Below are positions 32,892 through 42,893 of a stretch of 64,000 nt of DNA, piece by piece. Under the pieces are notes generated by a model. The model worked only from the letters and a program-made list of their open reading frames with translations. It was not told the DNA's origin and did not search any database. This stretch comes from Agrypnia vestita (Eukaryota > Arthropoda > Insecta > Trichoptera > Phryganeidae), in the NCBI GenBank assembly GCA_016648135.1, contig JADDOH010000133.1, positions 558,001-622,000 on the forward strand. Direction: 5' to 3'. Position numbers and translations under genes: made by a program. The first letter of the stretch is position 1. Every line of letters begins with the position of its first letter.

Positions 32892-33240
32892 AGTAAGCCA
32901 AAATCACGGTAATGCAGGGTGCACGCCCCTGCACGCCGGGCGGCGCTAAAGCGGGGGGCCCAGCCATTCGGCTAATTGCAGAACCATCGCATGTTAAATT
33001 ACTTTCCTCACTGTGAAATTACGCCAATAGCGCGGTCTGTTTTCCGCGAAGGCGCCCTCTTTCAGGCCGCGGCGAAAGCAAAACACGTCATGAAAAAAAT
33101 CGGCGGCTGTGCAAACAAGCCGAGCGCGGGGGCGGCGTACCAACGTAAATAAGTGAGGCCTATAAATACGCGGGCCCTTAACTCTAGCGGGCTGTATCGC
33201 CGATTCAAGGGAATCGTATCGGTTAACTAGGCAAGGAATC
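32892..33240. other. GC-rich unique island
   Basis: Contains GCACGCCCCTGCACGCCGGG, GCGGGGGGCCCAGCC and GAGCGCGGGGGCGGCGTACC, alternating with TGTTAAATTACTTTCCTC and CCTATAAATACGCGGGCCC (about 33160-33178). The TATAAATA followed by a GC stretch could be a core promoter, but nothing downstream is gene-like. Confidence 0.35.
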
Positions 33241-33307
33241 AACCCCGCCTGAGAAGAGGACTAAAGAACTGGTGGTAGATTAAATGTTTCATCAGGTTGC
33301 CCTGCGA

Positions 33308-33525
33308 ATATACTAATCGATTGTATATAATAAGCAAAAATGTGAGTGTGTTGGTAAGGTATGGGAAGGCCATTATGTAATATTGTTCATTTTTTAAAAT
33401 ATTACGACAGTTGATTTTGAAAGGTACACCCGGTTTCGTAAGGATTCGTTTGGTTAAGCGTGGATAACATATGTAAAAATACACCTATCGATTGTGTATA
33501 ATACGCAAATGTCAGTGTGTTGGCA
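33308..33525 (+). repeat. Two-copy internal direct repeat, about 46 bp
   Basis: A block starting at 33308 (ATCGATTGTATATAATA, then TGAGTGTGTTGG) recurs at 33479 (ATCGATTGTGTATAATA, then GTCAGTGTGTTGG) about 171 bp downstream with a few differences. No mechanism can be assigned. Confidence 0.6.
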
Positions 33526-34125
33526 ATATAATAAAGTAAAATATTCTGTTTTTAATAAATTCATCCTGTTGGTCCTGTATATTGGAATGTGAAACAATCT
33601 ATGATGACGCTGTCGTAAGTAATTAACAAGAAAATATAAACCAATGTTCCGCATAATTTCAGGATTATTGATTATACCGCGCTACAATAGATAAAAATGC
33701 GTAATAAAAAACACATTCCTTCCAGTCTCTAAATTGTAAACTATTGTAGCCGAGCACACCCTGGAGAAACTCGGTTCGGTAGAGCTAAAGATAGTATCCT
33801 TACTTTCCCATGTAGAGATATCTCAAAAACTTATTTTATACTTTCTCTACCATACCAAATAGATTACTTAGGCTCATGTGGCACCCAAATCATCGAACCA
33901 CTCTCCAGTCAACTTCGTACCGTGGGGTTGTAAAAAGTTCTCAGTACGCGAGTATTTTCATAAACCCTGGCAGTACATAGAACAATTTTTTTTTTACCAT
34001 AACCTAGACCTAGAGAGAAATCAAAAAACTTAATTACTTGACACAATTAAGACAATACAGGCATTAATATAGATTATCCCATGCTAACACACCCACACAC
34101 TTTCTTTTAAATCAGTTTATATGTT
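33526..34125. other. Unassigned AT-rich sequence
   Basis: Nothing recognised. Confidence 0.5.
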
Positions 34126-34430
34126 GGTTATAAAAGCAAAGGCAGCAATATCAAAAAAAAAAAAAATTATAATACACAAAATTCAAGATTTTATAGGAAA
34201 CACAGCGTATAAATTTATAGACGGCACGATTTGGAAGGGATAGATACATAAAATCTATAATTCAGTATAATTTTGATGTGTAATCCTCGATGACTGCATT
34301 CAAAATAATTTTTTTAGACATTGCTGCCTTTGCTTTGATACCGGGTATAAAAGCAAAGCAAAAAAAATAAAAAATATTTTGTATTTTGCAGTCACCGAGG
34401 ATTACTAATTTAGAATGTACTGAATGAACG
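34126..34430. mobile_element. Family E inverted-repeat element plus adjoining partial copy
   Basis: The left end GGTTATAAAAGCAAAGGCAG and right end CTGCCTTTGCTTTGATACC (ending about 34344) are inverted. GCAATATCAAAAA and its complement lie just inside. A second partial unit starts at 34343 (GGGTATAAAAGCAAAGC) and holds GAGGATTACTAATTTAGAAT. The full copy at 62047-62264 has the same parts. Non-coding. Confidence 0.75.
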
Positions 34431-34897
34431 AAATGGTAGGTGTTAAAAATAAATTATATTTTTTACAAACATGTAAAATGTCCTACTTCGCGGATCTGTG
34501 AGCGACTTGGAATTTTCAATTTTCGCGGCATTCGGATTACCCGCGACGGTGTGGGTCTGCAGTAATTTTCCGAAGGGCAATTTAAATGATTTTGAGATAA
34601 CCCTTCTTGAAGAACTCCCCCACTCCGCGCGTCATGTTTATTTCAAATTTCCTTACATCTTAGGACGTCTTGTGAAATGTCAAAATTTCACTGTCTTTGG
34701 GGATCCGAGACAAAGGAAGGCTAAGCCCTCGGCTGTATCTCTTCTGGGTACTGAGACTCGCACAACTCGAATTCAGCAACTACGTAATATAGGTATATAA
34801 TGTGCTCAAGAACATAATCGTTTTTTATTAATATATAGGATGTGTCGTAGTTAGTAGCAAATACTTCGGAAGAGTCTTATTTTATTTTGAATAAAAA
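34431..34897. other. Unassigned sequence with a 100-codon open frame
   Basis: The plus frame at 34498-34800 has mixed composition, starts with a non-ATG codon (GTG) and shows no motif I recognise. The sequence is GC-balanced and repeat-free, so it may equally be a regulatory segment. I do not call a gene. Confidence 0.35.
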
Positions 34898-34906
34898 AAA
34901 ATCTGT

Positions 34907-35442
34907 ACAATTGGGTGAAATGTTAACAGTTAGGTAGGTAAGATACAATATTATTATATTATTATACTTTCGAGGCCGAAAAGCAGTTCGTTGCCTCACT
35001 AATCGCACATATTAATAATATCTCTAAAGAAGTGAGCAGCAAAAATATGTTATTTCGGTCTCCAATCGCAGCTGAAATCTAGGTTCATATAAATAAAAAC
35101 TATATAGTCAACCTAAGTAAAACCATAATTAGGCTAATCCTGACTTACGCCGCTGAATCTTGGGCCCTAACAAAAGATCCTGCGACGAATCTACGACCCC
35201 AATTGTGACAATGGCACCTGGACTAATTCTGTGATCATATAGATGTGATAAGGTATATAAAAATCTCAAGGTTCAGGTGGCTGGGATACCTAGAGCGAAT
35301 GGAACGCCTAAAAGAGTGCTGAACTACAGACCAGAGGGGAAGCGGAGGAGAGGAAGACCCAAGTTGAGGTGGACGGACCGTATCGAAAGGGACATCTACA
35401 TGCTAGGCTAGAACACGACTGTTGTATCCAGGATAGAGAAGC
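34907..35442 (+). pseudogene. LINE lineage L3 reverse transcriptase C-terminal region
   Basis: Across frames the translation runs YFGLQS, RLISIKT, then KTIIRLILTYAAESWALTKD, then IKISRFRWLGYLERMERL, and after a frameshift VLNYRPEGKRRRGRPKLRW and TDRIERDIYMLG. This is the classic thumb-to-C-terminus order of an insect LINE polymerase. Stops and frameshifts kill it. AAAATCTGT occurs on both sides (34898-34906 and 35443-35451), a possible 9-bp target duplication. Its first 290 bp match the copy at 32542, and both copies begin at the same GGGTGAAATGTTAACAG word. Confidence 0.8.
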
Positions 35443-35654
35443 AAAATCTGTTTTCCGATTTTTTATACATAAACGTGAAATTTTTTAACACGTACATAAA
35501 AACGACGATGCAATTTTGAGAAATCATTATCTTAAACTTCATCCTATGATAACGTAGAGGTGTTACATGTATGCAAGAAAAGGAAGCAAATTAGATATTT
35601 AAGAAAATATAGAAATTAATCTAAATAGTGATAATGCACTCAAGATACAAACAA

Positions 35655-35760
35655 ACCTATTACATCCTCCCTCCTATCCACACTAGCCCCGCCCAACAAC
35701 CACTTTCACTTTTCACCTATCCCTCCCCCTCCCACGCTCCCAACCAACCCACCCATGTAG
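35655..35760 (+). other. C-rich, nearly G-free block
   Basis: About 100 bp with many C and T runs and very few G (for example TATCCCTCCCCCTCCCACGC). The surroundings are AT-rich, so the strand asymmetry is striking. It might fold as an i-motif or give a purine-rich transcript from the other strand. No repeat match in this window. Confidence 0.6.
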
Positions 35761-35790
35761 TAGATAAAACGTCTTCTAGTCTTAAGTGTT

Positions 35791-35836
35791 AGTATATTAC
35801 TGAAGATGATGCAGTAAGCATCGAAAACGTTATAAT
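35791..35836 (+). ncRNA. Hammerhead-like motif abutting family H
   Basis: CTGAAGA (35800-35806), one T, stem GATGC/GCATC with loop AGTAA, GAAA (35823-35826), then ACGTTA. AACGTT is self-complementary and could act as a short helix III in a dimer. TATTA before the core pairs with TAAT after the predicted cut (4 bp). The extra base between the core and stem II departs from the canonical hammerhead. The motif ends where the TTACTCCCTTTC end of the family H copy begins. Confidence 0.4.
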
Positions 35837-36150
35837 TACTCCCTTTCTTTTAACTCGTAGCGTCTGCTCGTCTGTCGAAAAAACTTTGGATCGATTTAAG
35901 CCTTTTCCCGTGATCCAATCGAGCTGATCTTTGCAGGCAGACTCGTGGCGACGAAAAAAATAATCTATCAAATTTTCGTATAAAAAAATTTAATAATTAT
36001 AGTATAATTTTATTTTTTTCGAAATTTTTTATTACTCCCTTTCGTAGCGTCGCCAGACTCGAGCCCGACGCTCGAAACCTGTTTCAACTAATAAATGAGA
36101 AAGGGGGTATAATAACAACTTGGTTTTTATGGGTTAATTTTTTTTTAACT
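35835..36150 (+). mobile_element. Family H element, copy 2
   Basis: TTACTCCCTTTCTTTTAACT, TTTGGATCGATTTAAGCC and GTGATCCAATCGAGCTGATC, ending GAAAGGGGGTATAATAACAA then GGTTTTTATGGGTTAATTTT. It matches 28485-29040 except for an internal deletion, and a second TTACTCCCTTTCGTAGCGTC start is nested at about 36032. Non-coding. Confidence 0.75.
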
Positions 36151-36224
36151 GTCATAGTGTGAAGTAAACAACGTTGTGTTTTTGTTCACGGTTAACTCAT
36201 TTATATAGTTTCGGGTTACCTCGC

Positions 36225-36505
36225 CGCGAATATTGATGCTTAATTTATTTCAATTCGACTTCGCTCCTGAGCTCGCGATCGCATCGCACCGACGCGCGCC
36301 CGCGCCTGACACCCGATACGCGGCTCCGCGATGATGGCTTCATGACGGCGGAGAAGAAGAAATCGAATTACTCCGCCGGGGACGGGCGGAAGGGTGGTCG
36401 GCTCTCGGGTTTCCCGCCGAGTGTCTCTGCCAGCCGCCATCTTGCTCCTCGTCACCGCTCAAAATATTGCCACGGAGAGCAAACCCAATTTGTAATAATC
36501 GATTA
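36225..36505. other. GC-rich unique island
   Basis: CpG-rich (ACGCGCGCCCGCGCCTGACA) with GCCGCCATCTTGCTCC (YY1/Pho-like GCCATCTT, about 36435) and TAATAATCGATTATTATTC. Frames on both strands are mutual shadows. It resembles a promoter- or enhancer-type island; nothing is proven. Confidence 0.35.
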
Positions 36506-36559
36506 TTATTCTTTATACAATCTGTAACCCGTCAAAAATGACGGTACTTTTACATGTCG

Positions 36560-36760
36560 GTTCCTAAGAATTTATTTATTTATATAAAAAAAGAAAGAAA
36601 AAGGAGGAAAAAAAAATTACTTAAAAATTTTAGGTAAAAAAATTACAATAAAGTTACGGACGTTACAAGAAGTTACGGGGACAGGCAGGCAGGCAGACAG
36701 ACAGACAGACGGACGGACGGACGGACAGACAACGAAATAATTATAATTGGGATTATTAAT
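36560..36760 (+). repeat. Degenerate repeat tail with GGCA/GACA/GGAC microsatellite
   Basis: Poly-purine DNA, then AAGTTACGGACGTTACAAGA, then tetranucleotide arrays at 36678-36733 (GGCAGGCAGGCA, GACAGACAGACA, GGACGGACGGAC, ACAGACAACG). Lepidopteran genomes carry many repeats ending in such GACAGACAGACAACGAA strings. The parent element is not identified. Confidence 0.6.
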
Positions 36761-37244
36761 CGATATGGCAGTTCTCTGTTTTAGTATGACTCTCTACATA
36801 AGTTTGGTCAAATATTAAACTGCTCGAGTTTCGAGAGTGACAGAACCTTTCGTCGATAAGTCTAGTATTTAAACGAAACATTAAAATGTAGAAAAAAAAA
36901 TGTAGAAAAGAAATCCCGGCAGGGGTGTGGTTGGAAGAGGGATTATTGAGCCGGGTAGTAAAGCTAGTTTTTTTATAAAATGAACAAACAAATTCAGTTC
37001 TGGAGGACAGGGTATGAAATCCAACTGTGGTAAACGGATGAACATTCAATCAACATCTTAGTTAGCCCCACAGACCGATCGAGAGAAGATCGACCACTGG
37101 CATTTAATTATTGTGTATGTCTGTAACTGTAACTTAAAGCCTAAAAGAAAATTAAAAAGAAAACTTAAAGTCAAGCTGTTATTAGAAAGTGGCTAGTAAG
37201 AGCTTAACTTTAAGTTAAAACTTAATGAAACGCTTAATGAAAAT
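36761..37244. other. Unassigned AT-rich sequence
   Basis: Nothing recognised. The minus frame 36756-37049 lacks any domain. Confidence 0.5.
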
Positions 37245-37605
37245 AGTAACCTTATTTTGAAGTATTCCATTTACTTGCACTGAGATCTATCAGAGGTATC
37301 ATTACCAGAGGCGAAATCTATGTATACTGTTTCATGAGAAAGGACTACAGATGTCTCTAGTAAAGTCCGAAGAAATATACGGAAGGTTCCCAGATTTGGA
37401 ACATATACATATATGTACAACTTTAAAAAAATTGATGTGTGGATGTTTTTACGATGGAATTGGTGAACGTTTCATTGTGTAGAGTGATCACTTAAGCTAG
37501 CTCATACAGATTGTAAGCCCTGGGCCATCGTATAAGAGACTTCCATGCACGCTTCTCATATAAATAGCTTCCTCTCTGTGAGACTATAATAATTAATCTT
37601 AATTA
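37245..37605 (-). repeat. Family A repeat, most complete short-subtype copy
   Basis: About 360 bp. It begins with the distal GAAGTATTCCATTTACTTG and GGTATCATTACCAGAGGCG, and passes AGATGTCTCTAGTAAAGTC. It continues through ATGGAATTGGTGAACG and GAGTGATCACTTAAGCTAGC, and ends CTCTGTGAGACTATAATAAT followed by TAATCTTAATTAA. A good reference copy for the family. Confidence 0.85.
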
Positions 37606-38504
37606 AATAATAATACAACAGCGGACAAATTCAGTAATTGTGTTCTATCAGTGATCTATCAGTATTATGCGTTCGCAATCTTTTTAATGTTCAGTAAAGA
37701 AAGTAACTACGACTGAAATGATCTTGATGAGTCAGTGGGCTGCCGTGTTCACATTATGATAGGGTGCCACATATACATATATAGCATATATATTATGTAT
37801 ATGCACGTGGCCCCAAATTTAAAAAAACTCCTCATGTTAATGTCAGCGAATGATTAAAAATGATAATTAAAAAACACGTCAGTCTACAATTCTCAACTAA
37901 TGATAGTGTCCGCTAATGACCATATAATTCCTGTTGAAAAATTAAACTATTAATTTGAGAGTTTCTTAATAGAATACCACATTAAATGAATATGGGATAT
38001 ATGAGATTATATCTTGTTTCATTTTAATATTATTTTATAAATTATAACTCAAAAATGATTGAAAAACTAATGGTTTTGTAAAAATGTCTAGCTTGTATGT
38101 GGAGCGGTTTAAGAAAGGGGGATATTAGTCACAATCGGTGAAGTTGGTTACCTATTCTTCGAGTCATAAATAATAACTAAACAATTCAGTATAGTCTACA
38201 TAAAAGTTGAGGTTCTATCCCAGCATGTCGAGCTCTTCCCAGCAAAAAATCGGAAAATCACTTAACTGGAGGCTTTTTTTTTAAGATTCCTTGATGTTAT
38301 TTACAGATTGAATTCAAAATTTAATAAACCTTCCTTTTAAATTTGAAATAAATATGTATAACCACATTAAGAAATAGAATTTTTAAAAACGTCCTCCGGT
38401 AAAATGATATTTTTACGCTAACGATCCTATGCCGAAAGGGGCTCGTTATGTAGGTATATATGAAACATTTTTTAATACAAATTTTATATTTAAGTATGAA
38501 AGTT
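37606..38504. other. Unassigned AT-rich sequence
   Basis: A TATACATATATAGCATATATA stretch near 37770-37800 is low complexity. Nothing else is recognised. Confidence 0.5.
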
Positions 38505-38760
38505 TTTAATTTTGGTAAGTGCGGTGTACCGTAATAGCGCTCCACGGCGTGAGCGGCGCTGCGCGTGCGTAGACGGGCCAACCACTCTCTCAACGTCCGC
38601 CTTGGATTACAGTCTATCTTTCGTGAATAAACGTCACAGCGATCAACAAGCCTTGGCATTAAAAGACGTGGTTCATCACGAGGAACATATAAAAAGAAAC
38701 CAGAGTAAGGCGTCATCAATTGAAAACATAATTTATTTACTTCTTAAAAAACCATTTTGA
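38505..38760. other. GC-balanced unique segment, possible LTR or island
   Basis: GTAATAGCGCTCCACGGCGT and GAGCGGCGCTGCGCGTGCGT, then GTGAATAAACGTCACAG (an AATAAA word). The plus frame 38512-38760 and minus frame 38321-38719 overlap and neither has a recognised domain. It may be a fragment of an LTR retrotransposon or a unique island. Confidence 0.3.
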
Positions 38761-38979
38761 ATCGTGTATTGCACGTGCCATCACTGGAAATAAAAAAAAC
38801 TTTCAAACCGACTTACAAAAAATACTTTGCCACCAACAAAATAAAATACCGATGTAGTTATTTTTCCGTGTACGTAATTGTAATGGTCACTGTTTTATTT
38901 CCTTCAGCATCCACGTAGCAGATAATTAGGTACCCCTTCGATGACAAAAGTCTACAAGACAGGCAGCACCGTCCTCACG
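38761..38979. other. Unassigned sequence
   Basis: Nothing recognised. Confidence 0.4.
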
Positions 38980-39320
38980 TCAGGCAGGGGCGGCTCCCGG
39001 CCCAATGGGCGGGGGGATGTAATATAATCAAAGGCTTTGTCTCCCGCCCCCGCCCCTCTGTTGTCTTTCGGGATTTGGTGTCAGCCACTCCTTTAAAGCG
39101 ACAAGATTTTAAAAGCAAAATCGAATTCGTTACCGGGGACCCGAATCTTCTTATAATCTCCTCTTTGTGTTTTCTTTCGCCCTCGCCCTTTCGCCGGCGC
39201 GGGGGAAAGGTTCGAAATGTCAAGATCCATTGTAAAAAGGGCGGCGAGTTAATTATTACCGACACAAACGAGCGCTGTCGCGAAAAGGGTGTACATTTTT
39301 ATCCGATTTTGCGCAGCTTC
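38980..39320. other. GC-rich unique island
   Basis: GGGCGGGGGGATGTAATATA followed by ATCAAAGGCTTTG (TCF-like, about 39028), CCTTTAAAGCGAC, TTATAATCTCC and GAGTTAATTATTACCGAC (homeodomain-like, about 39246). CpG-rich (TTTCGCCGGCGCGGGGG). Open frames on both strands shadow each other. Confidence 0.35.
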
Positions 39321-40257
39321 TAGGGCGTATATGTGGCAAATCTACTTGTGAGATAACACTGTTGGAAAAGATAGAAAAAATTATGATTTATATGAATATC
39401 TACCTAACGTGAAAAGTTTTATCGCTACACAGTTGCTGATATACGCCGTACCCCCCTCCCCGATGGGTTACCGCCTTAAAAGATACCCTTCGATGTGCCC
39501 TTAGAACCTATGGTGATCGTACTGATAGTGTTCGGCGCAGCTGAACGTGCCAAGTAGTACCGAGCACGGAAAAACGCCGTCGAATACAAGGTGACATGCG
39601 TGAACGCATCTATCGGCCCTTCATCAGCTTACGCAGCCTACTTCGTTTCATCGAGTTTAGTTAACAGTAACAAATTAAGAGTGAATATAAAGAATATTAA
39701 GAAATCACAACACGATAAGGAATTCGCTGATCTTACGTTCGTGTATAAAGGCGAAAATGGATACAATAATATATATGCGATAATGGATATGCGATCATAC
39801 AATGATTTTAAGTAAGACTTTTTCGTATCTTCTACAGATACTTCGTTATCGTAGATCAAAGTTTATGTTAACAATAATAACAGACGGCAGCGTACGGGGT
39901 AGTTTTGTGACTAAGCAATTAGGTATTTTACAACTATTATTGATTTTGAGGATCAACCTGATCTTGATGATCAGACAACGAGCAAATCAGTATCCGAAGT
40001 TGACGATAGATTTGATGAAACGAAAAAAAATGTATTCTAAATACCTACTAAATTTATATTTTTAGTCAATAAAATATATATTTTATGTATATTATTCTCC
40101 ATACATTTACAGCAGATAATTTTAATTTAACAATAAGTAGTTCACCATTACTTATCCTACAGTGTAACAAGGTAAAACAAAAATGGAGCATTTGGTAAGT
40201 GCAGAACGAAAAATATCGTTGACTTCTTGAGAACCTCTGATAACCAATCGCAGAATG
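39321..40257. other. Unassigned sequence
   Basis: Several short frames (39591-40065) but no repeat or domain recognised. Confidence 0.45.
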
Positions 40258-40504
40258 TTTATTTATTAGAGATGTAACGAATATTCGGTTATTATTCGGT
40301 ATTCGGCCTATTTGGCCCCTTTTTGGAGTATTCGGTAGAATACTAGCTACTATTCGGCTGAATATCTGAAATAATAAAATATAAGAAATAATAAAAAATA
40401 TAGTAAATTAATCATGTAACTTAAATTAATCATGTAACTTTAATTAATGCTGAATGTATCGGACAGGTAGAATTATGACGACGGGATGATGATGACCCGT
40501 CTGA

Positions 40505-40677
40505 TATCATGAATGTTGGCCCTTTCGGGGGGCCCAGGTCCGTTGTATGGGCAAGCGCCGTACGCGGAGTCATGAATGTTGGCCCTTTCGGAGGGCCCAG
40601 GTCCGTGGTATGGGCAAGCGCCGTACGCGGAGTCATGAATGTTGGCCCTTTCGGGGGGCTCAGGTCCGTTGTATGGA
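40505..40677 (+). repeat. 63-bp minisatellite, about 2.7 units
   Basis: Units start at 40509, 40572 and 40635 with ATGAATGTTGGCCCTTTCGG and contain CCAGGTCCGTTGTATGGGCA and AGCGCCGTACGCGGAGTC. Because 63 is a multiple of three, the array stays open as 21-residue repeats in more than one frame on both strands. That explains the long-looking frames here. The third unit diverges after GTTGTATGGACCC. GC-rich within an AT-rich surround. Confidence 0.9.
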
Positions 40678-41219
40678 CCCACCTCGCCTCCAAGCGGATA
40701 GTCGGCGCGGGCAGCGAGCCGGCGTTGCGATCCTAGCTGAAGAGGATACTGCACCGACGCGATATGTGACATCTCCGACGGAGGGCGTTGGAAAAGTTCC
40801 ACGAAGAAATTGCATTTTTGGTCTTTTTTATTTATATATCTTAAATATATCATATTTAAGAAAATGAAATATTTAAGTTTGATGAAATATTTAATGAAAT
40901 ATCTTAAGAATGAAATATTTAAGAATTAGATAAGACATTTGTAAATGTAATATTGAATAAAATTGATGTTTCGTGGTCTTGATATACAGGGAAAGCTCGC
41001 GCGATGGGAATAAAATCATTTTTAAATCGCGCGGAGCGCCGCGGACTATCATAGAATGGCCGCTATTTTGATGGAATTTATGTAAATGTCCTGCCTCGAA
41101 GAGGCGAGGAAGTAATAATACATAAGTATTTAAATGTGCCAAATGAGTCCTTTGTGTGGTATTGTAAAGTAGAAATTAAAATAAAAAATGTTTAATTGAG
41201 AGTAAAATATCTCGCGTGG

Positions 41220-41345
41220 GCCCCGATAAACTGGCCTGACCACGCCGCCTGTACGCAGCCCGCGCGGGTAATGGAAAAAACCCGGCGCCATGGTGGCGCC
41301 GTGCTTACGGACGTGATTACGGACGTTACAGACGTCCTAGCGAGC
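41220..41345. other. GC-rich segment with GGCGCC palindrome and ACGGACGT repeats
   Basis: GGCGCCATGGTGGCGCC (41284-41300) is a near-perfect palindrome. It is followed by TTACGGACGTGATTACGGAC and GTTACAGACGTCC. The repeated ACGT words resemble CREB/ATF-type sites. No function is demonstrated. Confidence 0.4.
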
Positions 41346-41829
41346 TGAAAAATTTTTTATTGTGTTCCTCATGTGAACATCTATGGGAGTGATATGTTTT
41401 TGCGTGTCTGAAAGTTAGCTAGTGCGCTTTATTTGTGGTGACACACTTTGTCTGCCTATTACGCAATTAATATCTATCCGACATACTTGAAAATATCACC
41501 AAAGGATGTGCTTGGTTGAGATCTATCTAATGGTATAACTTAGAATCTCGTAAAATCATGTTTACTATTTTTTACCGAATTAAATGTAAATTAATTCTTG
41601 AAAATGCCGCGGTAAATCGGCATATTTTGTTGAATAACTAGGTAAATTCACTCTTGCGGTTCCAGTAAACGACATCATCCTATGGGCAAGACATAGATTG
41701 GTATAGATGATGTGTTAAAATCCCCGGGGGGGTGGCGTTTAATTTGCTATCGATTAAAATATTTAATTTTAATCCGCGAATCGGCACGGGAGGCCGTCAT
41801 TTTGCGCTCGAAGCGCCCGGTGAGTCGAG

Positions 41830-42000
41830 CGCGCTGATTGGTCGGCGGCGCGAGTCAGGGGGAAGCTTTCCGCACTGTATAAATACTGCGCCGGGCGGGC
41901 GAGAGCCTCATTCTGCTGGGAGCCTCTGCCGAGTACGCCTACTGGAACATTTTATTCTGCGTTTTACTTCACACCCTGCTTGACCCCTGCTTTTCTTCTT
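41830..42000 (+). promoter_or_regulatory. CCAAT plus TATA core-promoter-like segment
   Basis: ATTGG (inverted CCAAT, 41837-41841) lies about 40 bp before TATAAATA (41878-41885), followed by a GC-rich start region and a pyrimidine-rich leader (TTGACCCCTGCTTTTCTTC). This is a typical polymerase II promoter spacing. It is inside the 40266-42571 block and may be a solo LTR starting near TGTTAAAATCCCC (41711), or the promoter of the element itself. No coding frame is recognised downstream. Confidence 0.4.
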
Positions 42001-42591
42001 TGGATTTGGACTCTGGATTTTCTACTGACTTCTGCATTTGGACTTGGCTACGATTTTGGATTTATTGGACTTGTTTTACCACCTGAGGCGACGACTTGGC
42101 ACGGATTCTGGACTTGAAGAATTTTTCTGCGCTCTACACTCCCGGCCTGCTAGTACATCGGCGGCTTCGGAAGCGAACTCAGCTTACCGCACCTGCTATT
42201 TAATTGTTTCCGTGGGGAACACTGAACATACATTCTAAGTTAGAAAAAGCGCAATTTTTCGCAATGGAAATATAACATAATTAGAGATTAAAAAATAGTA
42301 ACAGATCAAAACAGGTCAGAATCCTTGTAAAAAGTTTGACTGCAAATAAAAAACTGTTTGTTTACACACGTAATTGAGCATATTTATGACCTGCACAAGA
42401 CAAAACACTTTCAAGTGCGATTGTCGAAGCGTTGTATCAGCGAGCCAATCAGAGAGCAGGGTGCGCGATCTTGCCATGATGCGGTTCGTGCGCCAATTTT
42501 CGTACGCGCGGTGATCAAGCCGAATATTCGGTATTCGTCCCAAGGCCGAACATACTATTCGTTGGAACACTTTTATTTATTTAACAATTTA

Positions 42592-42893
42592 TTTAAAAAC
42601 ATAGGTCTTTTTGGAAATCTTTAAATATTTTAAGCACGGCAGTTGTATTGCAAGATTACGTAAATTGAATTCCGATTTGTTTAGATATCCGATGTTTTTC
42701 ATTCACGAGGTTGCACGACAATGCAGACACAGACTCATATCATGTTTAAAAACATAGGTATTTTTGGAAACTAAGATTTTAAGCACGGCAGTTCTATTGC
42801 AAGATTACGTAAATTAAATTCCGATTTGTTTAGATATCTGATGTTTTTAATTCACGAGCTTGCACGACAATGCAGGCACAGACTCATATCGTG
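42592..42893 (+). repeat. Tandem duplication, two units of about 150 bp
   Basis: The unit beginning TTTAAAAACATAGGTCTTTT at 42592 is repeated from 42745. Shared blocks include TAAGCACGGCAGTT, TTGCAAGATTACGTAAATT, CCGATTTGTTTAGATATC and CAGACTCATATC. The units differ at scattered positions and by a small deletion. The first unit starts next to the TTTATTTA flank of the preceding element. Confidence 0.88.

Larger units (their letters stand above)
40266..42571. mobile_element. Possible hAT-type composite element with GC-rich cargo
   Basis: TTTATTTA precedes (40258-40265) and follows (42572-42579) a 2.3-kb block. Its left end is TTAGAGATGTAACGAATATT and its right end, read inward on the minus strand, is AGTGTTCCAACGAATAG, about 11 matches in 15. 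Subterminal CGAATATTCGGTATTCGG and CCGAATATTCGGTATTCG occur at both ends (40276-40310 and 42523-42540). GAGATGTAACGAATATTCGG ends are typical of Ac-like hAT elements. The interior holds a minisatellite and a promoter-like GC-rich region, but no transposase. The duplication is low complexity, so the boundaries are tentative. Confidence 0.5.

Noticed and set aside
34498..34800. 100-codon frame as a host exon
   Set aside because: Starts with GTG, no recognised domain, no clear splice context. Left as unassigned sequence.
38321..38719. 132-codon minus-strand open frame
   Set aside because: Second half is low-complexity AT-coded sequence, no domain, and it overlaps a plus frame.
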